Positions 33,221-45,500 of a stretch of DNA of 64,000 nucleotides are shown here, one piece after another. Each line of letters opens with the position of its first letter. Position 1 is the first letter of the stretch. This stretch comes from Halichoerus grypus (Eukaryota; Chordata; Mammalia; Carnivora; Phocidae), in assembly GCF_964656455.1 (NCBI RefSeq), contig NC_135716.1, forward strand, positions 108,470,389 through 108,534,388, written 5' to 3'. A model generated the notes under the pieces. That model was not told the DNA's origin, did not search any database, and saw only the letters and a list, made by a program, of their open reading frames with translations. A program made the translations under genes and the position numbers.

Positions 33221-33680
33221 TCCTATATCAAATTAAAATAAGGTACAGAATTATGCAGACCCCTAGAAGTCCATCAAAATTTTCTTTCCTCTCTTTCCAA
33301 AGAAATAGAATTAAAGCTGACCACATGGTTGTGCAGCCACACACTTCTCTGCCTCCCTTAGAGTCTAGAGTCTCTCCAATAGAATGAGCAGGGAAGTGGC
33401 TGGTGTCTCATCTTCTTGCCAGCTGACACCTGGATGTAATGGTGACCCAGCTTGACCCGCCTATGATGGTTCCATAGGAGCAGATACCTGGAAGGAATAT
33501 TCCTTAATGTACCCAGGAATTAAGGTGCTCACCAATCAGGCACATTGGGCTATTATAAGAGAAAAACATGATTTAAGTTACATGTTGCAGAGGGAGGAGA
33601 GTGGTTGCTATGGAACCTTATTCTAATACATATAGAAATATGGTATCATCATAGTACTCATTTATTCAGTTATTTGTCCT
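33221..33680. other. Unassigned stretch, possible old LTR
   Basis: ATGGTTGTGCAGCC to GGCTATTATAAG has a faint resemblance to old mammalian LTR-like repeats, too weak to name. Confidence 0.35.
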
Positions 33681-33684
33681 CACT

Positions 33685-33800
33685 AGAACCAAAATTTTTT
33701 CATGAGAGCAGGAACTTGATTTTGTTCACTGTTGTATCCCAATGTCCAGATTAGTGCCTAGAACACAGAGGGTATTCTATGAATAAATAAAGGAATGACA
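33685..33800 (+). repeat. L2 3'-end fragment
   Basis: TTCATGAGAGCAGGAACTTG, TTTGTTCACTGTTGTATCCC, AGTGCCTAGAACACAGAGGG and TATGAATAAATAAAGGAATG match the L2 end. Confidence 0.85.
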
Positions 33801-34012
33801 TCATCTATTTTTATAATACGGCAGTTAGATGTTTCAAGATAAAAACATCTTGAAAGGGATATAAACAATGATTATCTAAAAGATTGTGGTTATTTAATAA
33901 AACAGTTTTTAAAACTTAAAAAGGAATCATGCTTGCTATCTAGTATGGACTTAGAATTTGCCTTATGTTTATGACATTTTGTATCTTTTATATATCTTAG
34001 TTTTATTGATTT

Positions 34013-34205
34013 TTTTTTTAAGATTTTATTTATTTATTTGAGAGAGAGAGAATGAGAGACAGAGAGCATGAGAGGGGTTAGGGTCAGAGGGAGAAGCAGA
34101 CCCCCTGCCGAGCAGGGAGCCCGATGCGGGACTCGATCCAGGGACTCCAGGATCATGACCTGAGCCGAAGGCAGTCGCTTAACCAACTGAGCCACCCAGG
34201 CGCCC
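34013..34205 (-). mobile_element. CAN-SINE, full length
   Basis: The exact 16-bp duplication AGTTTTATTGATTTTT is at 33999-34014 and 34206-34221. The body has GAGAGCATGAGAGG, the same subtype as the copy at 51061 and different from the AACACAAGCAGGGG subtype. Confidence 0.96.
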
Positions 34206-34634
34206 AGTTTTATTGATTTTTAAAACAAATAGTTTATTTTCTCTGAATATGGTTGACTATGACTTTTCTAAATCTCCATTACATACTTGTGGAGAAGCAG
34301 TCGTCTTAATGTTTAACTTTAAATGCCATGTAGTTAAAAAAACAACAACCAAAACTCCCAAAGAGCAGATGACACAAACCATTCTGAAGATAGGATAGTT
34401 CTAATAAGCCTTATCTAATAAATTTAATTATATTGCATGAAGGTAAGAAGAAAATAAATTATCAAATGCCTCAAGTGCCATAGTACCAAATTAGTCTTCT
34501 ATGCATTACCCCATTAAAATGTACCCTCTGAACTATATTCATCATCATTCATCATCTTGCAGCCCTAACCTGATGCTTTCCCTTCATTTGCTATCTCTAG
34601 GCCCTTAGTCTGACACCTGTGTACCAGTCTATGG
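34206..34634. other. Unassigned non-coding stretch
   Basis: AT-rich sequence with no recognised repeat. Confidence 0.5.
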
Positions 34635-34790
34635 CTTGTGGGTCAGTGGACCACAGTGAAGCAATGTAGGCCCTAGAATCAGGGGAAGGTTCATGCCATC
34701 TCTTTCTAGCAGCTTGAATTTGGCAAGTAATTTTTCTGAATTTCAGCCTCCTCAGTTGGAAGATGAAAATGATACAATAAATAAAAGGAA
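34635..34790 (+). repeat. MIR fragment
   Basis: AGCTTGAATTTGGCAAGTAATTTTTCTGAATTTCAGCC, then CTCAGTTGGAAGATGAAAATGATAC follows the MIR core. Confidence 0.6.
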
Positions 34791-35110
34791 TCCATAGATC
34801 TAACATTCATGGTTTCTACTATGAGGGAGAAATCTCTAAGGCCTTGGGCTTGTATTAACATGGGTACATTAACTGGTGAGTGTGTTTAGCTAACCCATAA
34901 GTAAACACCTGCTTCCAACATGCTCAAACCCAGGGCTCTTCCCATTCCAATTATCCTCCTTACAAAATTGCACTTTTGGGGACCAAAACTTCAGAAAGCA
35001 TTGCTTCATGATAGAAAGCTAGGAATAGTTCTTTTCCTACAGCAAATCAACTAAATGAGATATACTTTACCTCCTTACATCTTGTTTCTCTTCACTCAGT
35101 TTTCACTGCC

Positions 35111-35352
35111 CTAATAATAGCTAACATCTCTACAGCACTTACTATGTGCTAGCCACTTCTGTTTAAGTTAATTCATTTAATATTCATAACCTTAGGAGGC
35201 AGGTACTATTATTATTACTAACCTCATTTTTCAAGTGAGAGAACAGAGTCGTGAAGAAGTTAGGTAACTTGCCCAAGGCCACATAGAGAATGACAAAGCT
35301 GGGAATCAGACCTGGGCAGTCTGACTCCAGAGTCTGTGTTCTTAATCATTAC
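35111..35352 (-). repeat. MIR, full length and well preserved
   Basis: TAATAGCTAACATCTCTACAGCACTTACTATGTGC, AGGAGGCAGGTACTATTATTATTAC, GTTAGGTAACTTGCCCAAGGCCACA, AGCTGGGAATCAGACC and CTGACTCCAGAGTCTG run through the whole antisense MIR consensus. Confidence 0.93.
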
Positions 35353-35369
35353 TGTTTACTGGAACTACC

Positions 35370-35560
35370 TTGATGCAAGCTAGGACCATTTCTTCGTCTG
35401 CATTATTGCAATAGCCATTAATTGGTCTCTCTGTGTCCACTTTTGCCTCCCTACAATTCATTCTCCATGCTGCAACGAATATTCTTTTAAAAATTCATCT
35501 TCAATCTCATCAGTACCTTATTAACATCTTTATATGGCATCTAAATTTTTCTCCCTTTTC
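35370..35560 (+). repeat. L2 RT-region fragment
   Basis: TTATTGCAATAGCCATTAATTGGTCTC, GCCTCCCTACAATTC, TTCTCCATGCTGCAACGAAT and TTTTAAAAATTCATCTTCAATC follow the C-terminal coding part of L2. Confidence 0.75.
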
Positions 35561-35889
35561 AAGAAATGTTCATGAAGATGTGAACACCCCAGCTCCGTTG
35601 ATTTGAGTCTGATAAAGATAGTCTTGCAGAGAGTAAATGATAATATCAGAGAGTGTGTAGAAAACAGATACAAGTGGGACATATACAGGGGAAATCTATG
35701 TGGTCACCAAATTCAAGGACAAAGAGCAGATGTCCAAAGCCAGAGATTAGGGAACAGTGGGGATGAGCTTCAAATGGCAGCTGAGAGGACATGCAGAGCA
35801 TTTCTAGCTAATATCCTGAGATAAAATCTGTTGTCCCTTGCTACTTTTTCATATTCTAAGAGGGTCAATAGTATGAGAAGAACTAGAAG
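35561..35889. other. Unassigned non-coding stretch
   Basis: No repeat recognised. The frame at 35603-35824 (73 codons) lacks any recognised domain. Confidence 0.5.
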
Positions 35890-36053
35890 GGGCTGGGGTT
35901 GAATTCTGGCTCTAACCTATAGAGAGACATAACCCAGAGCAATGTTTCTGAGGTTCAACTTTCCTTTTTAATAAACTCATTGGGTAATTATCAGGAATAA
36001 ATCAGAAAATGTACACTGCCTAGCATGAGATAGATTCTTATTGTAGCTATTAA
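35890..36053 (+). repeat. MIR fragment
   Basis: GGGGTTGAATTCTGGCTCTAACC, TCTGAGGTTCAACTTTCC, GTACACTGCCTAGCATGAGATAG and TTATTGTAGCTATTAAT match the MIR order. Confidence 0.75.
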
Positions 36054-36574
36054 TGACTAGTTGGAGAGTATGGGAGGGACAACTATGGATAAAGGGCCAT
36101 GAATGATGTGGACAAAAGACATCCATACATTTCAAGGTAAAGTTCCAACTCTTCAACACAGGCTCTTTACAGTCAGATTTATAATTGTTGGCAGATTTAT
36201 AAATGATCTCTAGATTCCACAGTCAAACAGCGAGCATATTGGTGTCTTTTGTTTCATTAGCCTTTCAAGAGTTAGGGATTTGCAGTTGTCTGAAAACTAG
36301 GTCTAAGCTTTTATGTGGGAATATACTGCTGGCTATTTAGATTTGGTTGTTTTAACTCATAATTTAATATCTATAAATTTGTGCTACTTTCCAGGCTGCC
36401 TTGAGTAGAAATTCAAAGTTCTGACCTTCCCTAGTGCTCAGACTCTACCAGTTGAGGTTTAACCTTCCATGACTTACATAATTGAAATGTAGAGGGTGGC
36501 GAGTAACTTGTGTCCTGAGAATCCCAAGTAGGTGGCCCATGTGTTACAACATACCTTATGAATCCCTAAAAATT

Positions 36575-36765
36575 TTGGTGTTGTAGAAAGCGTATTTGGG
36601 CTTTGATTTTGACTGAGTTTTGTCCTCGTTTTATACCTATCCCTTACTAGCTATATTGGGGCAAGTAAATGACCTCCTCTGCATTTCAATTTTATTCATC
36701 CACTGGACAATAACAACTGCCTCAAAATATTACTGGGAAGTTTAAGTAATATTTCATGTAGGGCT
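36575..36765 (+). repeat. MIR fragment
   Basis: GTATTTGGGCTTTGATTTTGACTG, TTACTAGCTATATTGGGGCAAGTAAATGACCTC, TGCATTTCAATTTTATTCATCC and GGGAAGTTTAAGTAATATTTCATG keep MIR order. Confidence 0.7.
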
Positions 36766-37224
36766 GTGTTTAAGTCAACTTACTGGAGCATGGATTCAGG
36801 GTACCCCAGAACATTAACATTTAAGGGATAAGCAGCAAGTACATCTTCTATACTTATTTGTACTCTGGCCCTTCTTCGCTCAGAGCTTCTGTTGCTCTGT
36901 GGCAAAGTCTTTGTGTGCCTTTCTACCTGACCTAGACCATACCAGGTATATGGCTTTGGACAATACCTCATCTTATTTCTTTTTGCTATCCCCACTGCTT
37001 TTAAAAAACATGGGAGCATGGAAAGAATTTTAAATATTGGTTTAGTTAATAAATCAACTTGGTACCAAATATTGAGGATTCCCCACCATACTATTCTTCA
37101 TACCTATATATTTCTCCTGGCTTAATTCCTTCAGTATCCCATCATTGCTTTCTGAATGAAGCCAAACCTCTGAAAATGACTTACAGAAAAGCTTCTGTTA
37201 AGACTGTGAGCACAGTGATGACAG

Positions 37225-37335
37225 AGGCTGTGTCTTTTTTTTTTTCCATTTATCAAGGTATAAGTGTCAAAATTGTCAGATATTGAAAGCGTATACATGA
37301 TGATTCGATATACATATACATTGTGAAGGGATTCC
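37225..37335. repeat. Possible old L1 fragment
   Basis: CCATTTATCAAGGTATAAGTGTCAAAATTGTCAG then GAAAGCGTATACATGATGATTCGATATAC resembles the TTTATTGAGGTATAATTGACAT-type sequence in old L1s. Confidence 0.45.
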
Positions 37336-37460
37336 AGGGTCCATGTCTTGTACCCTCATTGTCAGGTGACTAACCACTCAGTAAAAGTTTACAGAAATGT
37401 TTTGCATAAAACTTTGGGGAATCTCACCGTATGAGGTAATAAGTATATGAGAATACTTAG

Positions 37461-37557
37461 TGAGCTTGGGTTTGACTCCTGTGAAGGCTTCTTAACCAGT
37501 CACTTGGTGACACAGTGGGCTTGGGTTTGACTCCCATGAAGGCTGCTTAACTGGTCA
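37461..37557. repeat. 42-bp tandem duplication, period 55
   Basis: 37461-37502 (GCTTGGGTTTGACTCC, AAGGCT, CTTAAC) is repeated at 37516-37557 with about six substitutions. Confidence 0.9.
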
Positions 37558-37559
37558 TA

Positions 37560-40224
37560 TTTATTACCAGAGATGGCATTCCAGCCTCTCAGCTACTATC
37601 TTAAAAGTTGGGAAACTAGGGAAAAGCTACATGAGGACTAAAGCAAGAATCATCTCTGTGGAGGGAGATGATTGAAATACTTCAACATCCACTAGAACTT
37701 AACAACAACAAAAAAATATCTAAAAACCTGTCAGAGAATGAAATTCCAAGTCCAGGAGGAAAAAAAAAAAAAAGAAAAGCTTGACATGACCAAATGTATT
37801 TTTATCTCTAAGCATCTGTGTACCAGGCAGCAAACAAATGTCTGGGACAGGGATGGACTGAAACACAGAGGGGCTTAAAACAGAATCTTCATGAAGGACC
37901 TGATTCTACCCGCATTTCATTTTGGCTTCCAAATGTTTCCCGTGATCATATAATGGTGATTTACTTAAAGTTGTCTTTTTACTGACGGAAAGTGTGTCAG
38001 GCCTTCTTAGAGTTGCCGGCTCAGATCAGAGCTTCCATGAAGCAGGGGTCCCATCTGGATAAACTTTTCCACCCAGCATTCAGTGCCACTCACATTTAAA
38101 AGCAATTAGCACCTTTTGTTAACAATGGGGGAGTCCTCAGAGAAAAGCCATTGATTGTCTATAGATGGATCAGATTTTCATGTTGCTCTATATTTAAGAG
38201 CTTCTACTGCCCCTCTGCAGAAAATCCATATAGCAGGAGAAAACTTTAAGGCCAAAAATAATTGTCAGAATGGATAATAAGGAAGATATTAGATTCATAT
38301 ATTTAAGCTCCTTCTCAGGGCTAAGCTTGTAAATTAATTATAGTTCCAAATAGAGTTCTTCTTGTACAAATGTGTAAAAGAAATGGTTAGGCTTTTATAT
38401 GTTTTGTCTTCCATTTAAGGTCTATCTCTCTGCTTCTTTTAGTGAATCTTAAACCCAAGGATTTGCACCAAGTCCCCATTTATCTGGCTCTTGTTCTCAG
38501 CCAACTGCCAGTTAATTAAAACTAAGCCTGTTAGTATATGCTTTATATTTTACTGACAAAATTCTATAGTGGATAGATAGATATGCATCTATCTATCTAT
38601 CCACTATAGATAGATGCATATATACATGTATGCATTTACATATGCACAGGCTGGCCAAGAAAAAAAGATTGTCATGTAATCTTCTTTCTCTTCTATTGCT
38701 TCACCCCCACAAACAAACCTAGATGAATTTCCAAGAATATGAAACTTAATACAGCTGTTCAGAAAAGAATCAACGGCCTGTTTACTGCACTTATCGACAA
38801 TTTGTGAAAGAAGAGACCAGAAATCAGTCTAATTACCAGAGTGCCAGTTGTGCTTGTTAACACCAGCTTTGTGACCAAATGTTATTCCACAGTTGTCACA
38901 TCACACGAGGGTTTCATTACTAACATAATAGTGAACAAGATCACATGAAAAGCTATTGATTGATCTGCCACACAAAGGAAAGACACACTTGTCTCTATTA
39001 TAACATGTTACATCTTCAACTATAGGCAGCAGATGTTGCCCCACCATTCCTCTTGCTAGAGAAGTGTAATTTCACTACTGTCCTGCTTCTTTAAGCGTTT
39101 GCCAATTAGGGTCCCCTTCCTATTTGCATATGTCATCAATGGGCTGAAGAGACAAGAAATTATCCCGCTCTAGTCCTTCCTGATCTTTAAGCCAGACTCA
39201 AAATCGATTCTCTTGAATTGAATCCAGGAGATGCTCGGGGTGTGCACAGTGTTTACTTTATCAATTGTCATTTCTGGCAATAAAAACAAATGGCTGCTTT
39301 ATGTTAGGTTGGTTTCATGTGTTTTGCAGGAGACTCGGCTATAATTAGGCAATCCAGAGGGGGTAAAGGAGAGGAAGCTTACCCCTCTTGCTGTCTTTCT
39401 CCTCTGAATTGTCAGAGTTAGATGGCAGACAGGGGCCCATGATCCCAAGTGAACTGAAGCCGTTCTCACCGTAGTTCTTCAGGTCCTGCATTTTGGTTGT
39501 CTGCCTCACAAAAGCTCAATACACCCATGTTTTTAAAAGGCACAATCACCATTATTTTTAAACGAGAGCAGTGACTATTATAACCTGGAATTGGATTTGT
39601 TTACCAGGGGAGTAAGCACCTAAATAAGCACACCGCATGATCTTATCTGATGATAAGTGATTTATCAGGCACAACGTGAGTCTGCTTCTCACCGACTCTA
39701 TTTTCCTGTTTATGCTTGTTGAACGCGATACAGTTTAATGAAGAATATACAGTACTTAAAATCTGTACCATTAATAGTTTAATTAAACTGGTGCATACTT
39801 CAAAAACAGAGTGACAGAAAACATTAATTTTGGTTATAAAGGGCATGGCATTATTAAAGTGCAATTAAAAACAACATTCACTTATAGTTAACAACTAAAA
39901 CAATTTAATTATTTAACACTGGATTGTCACTTGTGACTAACTTCACCTCTTTGATGTGAGGATGTTCTGTGTCCCTGTTGATTGTTATGATTCATTCCCT
40001 CGAATTCCAAATGGGGGGCATTCTCAGAGCATCAGCATTTTTATTCGGTCCCTGTTGGCTAGTATGCATTGTAAAGTATGAAAATTTAACCAACTGTTTT
40101 GTAGTGCTAACAGCTACCCTGCAAGTAACTTGTGATCATACAGCATATGTGGAAAGTTTCACCTACTCTGAAAACATTAGCTGAGGTTGTGCTTTCTCTT
40201 CAAGTACTTTGAAGGAGAAGAGGC
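37560..40224. other. Repeat-poor block, candidate regulatory DNA
   Basis: About 2.7 kb with no recognised transposon, only an A14 run near 37760 and the TAGA/TCTA palindrome at 38564. Sequence from 38640 to 40200 is complex and balanced, with an octamer ATTTGCAT at 39122-39129 and homeodomain-like TAATTA/TTTAATTA motifs (38848, 39905). The minus-strand frame 39643-39864 and plus frame 39969-40184 have no recognised domain. Confidence 0.45.
38564..38609. repeat. Perfect inverted repeat with TAGA/TCTA core
   Basis: The 20-bp arm CTATAGTGGATAGATAGATA (38564-38583) and its exact reverse complement (38590-38609) are separated by TGCATC. TAGATAGATGCATA follows. Confidence 0.95.
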
Positions 40225-40465
40225 AAAACAGTGTAACCATTAAAGAACATGGATTCTGGACCTGTGCTGCCTGTTTCCAATGGAAAATCTCTAACTTCTC
40301 TCTAGGTAATCTCAAGCAACATTTTTAGCTGTATGTGCCTTTGTATTCTAGTCTGCAGATAGAGATATAATAGCACTCATGTTCTCAGGATTAAAAGAAT
40401 AAAGAGATATAAAGCACTTCGAATGCTGCTTGACACATAATAAGTGCTCCAAAATGTTGACTTAA
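40225..40465 (+). repeat. MIR, nearly full length
   Basis: AGTGTAACCATTAAAGAACATGGATTCTGG, GTAATCTCAAGCAACATTTTTAGC, ATAATAGCACTCATGTTCTCAGG, AAAGCACTTCGAATGCTGCTTGACACATAATAAGTGCTC follow the MIR consensus. Confidence 0.85.
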
Positions 40466-40728
40466 TATCATTGTCGTTAAGTTATGAGAATAAAAATTAA
40501 GACCTATTAAGCATAACCTCAGACAGTAGAGGATTAAATAGGCAATAATGAATGCTCTATAACAAGGACTAATCCAGCCATCAGGAGACCACTAAACTAT
40601 ATGAGAAAAATTTCCTATTCAATATCAAAACTGCCAGCAAGTTACAAAGACATATCAAGTACCTTTGTATACATTCTGTGTGCACTTTAATTTGTTCTCA
40701 TGAATCCATGTGTTTAAATAAGTTTTAC

Positions 40729-40940
40729 GGGGCGCCTGGGTGGCTCAGTCGGTTAAGCGTCTGCCTTCGCCTCAGGTCATGATCCCAGGGTCCTGGAATC
40801 AAGCCCCAGTCGGCTCCCTGCTCAGTGGGGAGCCTGCTTCTCTCTCTACCTCTGTCCACCGCCCTGTGCTCTCTCAATCGCTCACTCACTCACTCTCACT
40901 CTATCTCAAATAAATAAATCTTTTTAAAATAAATAAATAA
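40729..40940 (+). mobile_element. CAN-SINE, full length
   Basis: The head GGGGCGCCTGGGTGGCTCAG is intact. The body has an unusual (TCAC)n segment near 40885, and the tail is a composite AAATAAATAAATC plus (AAAT)n. Flanks AAATAAGTTTTAC (40716) and AAATAAAATTTAC (40939). Confidence 0.94.
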
Positions 40941-41024
40941 ATAAAATTTACAACACTTAAAATTTTGCATTCTCTCCAGGGAAGGAAACATAAAATTGAC
41001 TACATGGAGCCTTAGTTGACTCCC

Positions 41025-41170
41025 TTCTGTTACAGATGAGAGACCTGAGGCCCAGAGGTTCAGAGGTTACAGAAGAAGGAAAGTGTTCAAGACCAAAGGG
41101 AGAGTTGGCAGTAGAGGGAGAATTAGAATCAAGGACTCTGAGCAACCAAGCTAATATTCTTTCCTGTACT
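41025..41170 (-). repeat. MIR fragment
   Basis: GTTACAGATGAGAGACCTGAGGCCCAGAGG then GGTTACAGAAGAAGGAAAGTGTTCAAG and AGAATTAGAATCAAGGACTCTGAGC. The frame 41036-41263 is a read-through of this MIR. Confidence 0.75.
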
Positions 41171-42289
41171 TATATCGACCATTATTCTTCTGGGTCAGAA
41201 ATGGAGATAAAAATGAGTGCCAGAACTTGTCTTTATGTCAGAGACAGAGGTCTTAGAATCTAACATTGACTGAAAGTTCTGCAGTGCAGGCAACATGTGT
41301 GAGATGTTTGCAGTATTGCCATACAGATACCAAGAAGACCACTCAATAACATTTGAAAGGGAGACATAGAGGGGCCAGTACACATTTATAGGACCATAGC
41401 TTGTTCAAATAATTAAAAGACACTTCTCTCTCATGACTATAAATTGACTGTGGCTACCAGAATATTCTTAAGACTCATCAACAAAAGACAGCGAGAGCTG
41501 TTTGTTGAGAAGAGAAATTTGGCAATTAAAAAATCTGGGATAATCCATTGAAAGAAGCTGCATATAAAATTTTTATTCCTGTCCCTGAAGATAGTTGGTC
41601 AGTGGTCCTTAGTATACAATATGTGAAAACTTGGCAAATAGGAAAAAAACTTTAGATTGGTAGACTTCAGGGAAATATATTTTAGTAGATTTTAATTTGA
41701 ATATTATATACTTGTCATAGTTTAAATTAGCATCCAGGGGCAGAGGAGCTACCTTAGTGCTCTTTTGAATGGACTTTAATTAATGAACCAGCATTTATTA
41801 AGCACTATTTATGTACCTGTTAGAAACTGTTACGTTCCTGCTCCCTCATTCCCCTCTGTACTGCAGATATTTCCTCCTGATTCCAAGCAGCTGTATAGAT
41901 CTGCCCATACCCTGAGATCAGTCAGGAAGCTGATCCCTATGTACTCATAATCGTAGAGGGTGCAGACACTTCTTAGTACTTACCCATTCCTGATGCTGAA
42001 ATATCACCCATGTGACTCTTCAGATCCTGACTTTCTTCATGCTGTACTTTTAAGCTGAGTCCTTGACCCCATACCCTGTGCTGGAATCCCTTCCTTGTTA
42101 GGATCTGGTCCTCTCTAATCTGCTTGCCTGCCTTCTACCTGAGATCTCAAGTCATGCCTCACTTCCCCACATACCTGTGTGATAAGATCTATTTCTATGC
42201 AAAGCGTGGGGGGGAAGGTGACCCAAAAAAAGATACAAAAGAGGAAGACCTACTGACATGGAGCTGTTTACCAATCTAATGCATACCAG
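41171..42289. other. Unassigned non-coding stretch
   Basis: A short MIR/L2-like piece (AGCATTTATTAAGCACTATTTATGTACC) occurs at 41791-41818. The rest is unassigned. Confidence 0.45.
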
Positions 42290-42520
42290 ACAGATGTATA
42301 TGAAATAGTGAGATAATCGGGCTTTGTAAGATGTTCAGATACACAAGATAGCATACAAGCAACAAAAGAATTATAGAAGGGAGTGTCACATACAGGGTAG
42401 CAACATCAGGATGGGCTTTCCAGAGGCCACAGGACTTACGCTGATATTCAACAGTGCTCAAGCTCTTCAGACAGGCATAAAAAAAGGCAGATGTTTCTGC
42501 ATTATTTGAATGAAATACAA
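42290..42520 (-). repeat. Probable L2 fragment (antisense)
   Basis: CACATACAGGGTAGCAACATCAGGATGGGCTTTCC followed by GAGGCCACAGGACTTACGC resembles GGGTGGTCAGGGAAGGCCTCTCTG and GTGACATTTGAGCTG of antisense L2. Confidence 0.45.
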
Positions 42521-45500
42521 GTGAGAGAAACAACAGGAATTAGTGAGTATAGGGATGGGCTAAAGTTGAAAGCAATAGAAGGGCAGAAAGGAGAGAGCTG
42601 AGAATAAACCAAAAATTGGTATTGAAAAGTATGGATTAAAGTTGGACAAGGAATATGGAACAGTTTAATGACTGGCCTTTCTATTGTGTTATTTTCATAC
42701 CATAATCTAAGAATAAATAAAAGAAATATAAGTTCATGACAGTTGAGCCACAATTGAGCTTTGGGAGTGGCCTAAAGCTATGCCCATGTGGGTTTCTCTT
42801 GCAAGGTCCTCTGCCTAATGAATTAAAATAGAAGGCATATTATGGAAGTTCCTACCTGGGCTATCCTTTCTCACTTCGCCTTATTGAGTGCATAGAACTA
42901 TTACAATTGCACAACCCAATTTCCCGCAAAAGAGCCTGGGTCAACTGATTTAATTTCACCCAGACAATCTTGCCAGCTCACTCAGTGAATCAAACAATAA
43001 TCCTTTAGTTAGTGGATCAATAAGAAATTAAGAAGCAATTAAAGAGAAATGAAAAAAACTTAAAAATTTACATTGATCTACCAGTAGGTTTTTTTCCTCT
43101 CAGAAAATCAAAAATTCAAAAACAATGGAACTCATTTACTGTTCTTGCATTCTTTCTGTTAATTTGAAAATTTTTAAAATAAAAAGTTAGTGAAAAAACT
43201 CAAATAACGGCTTTAAAACTCAAATAACATAATTACATTTATAGTGCAATATAAAATGTCTTCTCTTCCCACTGATTTAAGCGAATAGCTAAAGTGGACA
43301 CCAATATAGTTTGTGACTAAAAATAGCTACGACTCTGTAGAGCAGCTATAGAATAAGAATCCGTTTCTCAAATCATTTCATTTGTGGCACAGAGGCAACA
43401 TTTCAAAATTAAAACTGTCACTTTCAATTAAGATCATTTCAGTTCTAACCCCTGTCCAAATAACCAAAACTTAGAAGCAGCATTCATCCACAAAAGTAAA
43501 AAAAAAAACAAACAAAAGTTATGATTTTTTTAAACAAGAACCCTTCATATGATGTCCAGTTATTACCTTTGTGTGGTCTGGTGATTATAGCTGCAAGCTA
43601 GGAAGTAGAAACACACACTTTGGTATATTTCTCCAACTAAAATGTTGCCTAACCTTTGATAAATTGTTTCACCCCACTGTGTCTTTGGATCCGCCTCTAT
43701 TTGAAAGGTGAGGAAAAGTTGTTGCCTACCTGTGGAAAGTGTATGGTGCAGGTGAGTGGGCACAAGTCTATTAAGCACTCAGAACAGAGACATGATGGAA
43801 TGATGAAAGAGCGTGATTTCTAAAGCAAATCTTTAATTCAAGGATCAAACCTACTTATCTTCTAGAAAATTGTCTCAGCAAAAGAAGATGGTCCTTTCCT
43901 TAAATGGATCACATATAGAAACAACAAATACAAGAGTAAAATAAAGATGACAAGAAAGTTAAATGAAAAGAAAAAAAGAAAAAACAATGCGGGTGCCTTC
44001 TAAAGGAGGGCCTAGAAAGAAATTAGCAGGTCTTGAGGTATGTTCTCAAGCAGGCACACTCATTGTGCACCGCTGCTCTAATTTCCCTACTATGGAATAA
44101 CACAGGAGACCATCAGTAAGCATTACCTATTTTATGGGCACTAATTGCTGTGGGGGCATAGATTTAGGAAGGTGCTGATGTCAGATGAAATGTTGTATAC
44201 CATAAATGACTGTATTTCCTCTTCTGATTTAGAAGTGTTTTATTAGACAATATATGCCATCTTTTCTTTGTGTTTTACACTTAATCCTTCAAATAGAGAG
44301 GTATTATGTGAGAAGCTGCGTGGGGTGCTTAAAGACCTGCAAACCATCAGTAATGCAATTAAAATTGGCATTTATAAAAGTATATTTTGATTCCTAATCC
44401 TGTTTTTACAAGTGCAAAATCACATTAGAAAACAATGTGATGCTAATTAAAGCTTTGTCACCCATAAGACCTTAGTGAATTGCATTTGTAATAGGCTCTG
44501 ATGCAGAAGCAATTTCTGCTGGGGAAACTTAAGCAGAATATGTGACTACATTTCTTGTTACTCTATTAAAATCAATGCTGCAGTTGTGTATGTTACTGTC
44601 GTGTTTTTATCTCTAAACTGAGCTTGAAATGTCATGTCATCCAAAGTTAAATTCAAAAGCTGAAAAAAAGTATTGTGTTACATTTGCATATTTAAAAAGT
44701 AGTCAAAAGGCCAGGGACACTATTGATTTTCCTAATAAAGATTAAGAAGCTGATTGAAACATCAACATACACTTCAGATCACATATGAATCTCAGCTTGC
44801 AAAAACAAAACTGGTTATTGGGGAAAAAAACCAAGACACTAATTGGTTCTTGTTCTTATGTATATATAAAAGTTACTTATAAGGTTATAAAGTCTGAATG
44901 AAATAACTTTTTAGTCACACATGGTTTAGGGATATGAGTTTTTATAAGATCTTCAGGTCAGCCCTAACACACTCGCACCATGGTGATTAGTAAAATCCAG
45001 ATATAATAGGCACTCAAACATAAATGCAGGCTCAGTTCCTCTTGATTCAGGAGTCATCACTAGGGCTGATTATGGACAGAGAAGGAAATCACGTAAATCG
45101 GAATATGAAAACAGTCCAGAGCTTGCCTTGACCTTTACAAATGGCCACTACATTAATGTAAGTGTGTGTGTATGTGTGTGTGTGTGTTTGCAATTTAAAT
45201 AGTCCGTGTACCATGTCATTTTTATATTGAAACTCCCACTGCAGTAACAAGTAACAAAATCCATAGCACTTTAATGACTTACCCAAACAGCACAGTTTCA
45301 GCCATCAAGAATAGAACTAATGTGGCCTGGAGGAAGCAAAATGGACATGGATAATTGATATTTATGAGAATAATTAAATTATAGGGAAGTTTTAAGCTTA
45401 AAGATTCTCAAAAAGTGATAGTGCATTGAAATTATTTTAAATATTCAGATATGAATCCTTGATATTTTATTTCAACATGTGGTTATAGATAGACATCTAA

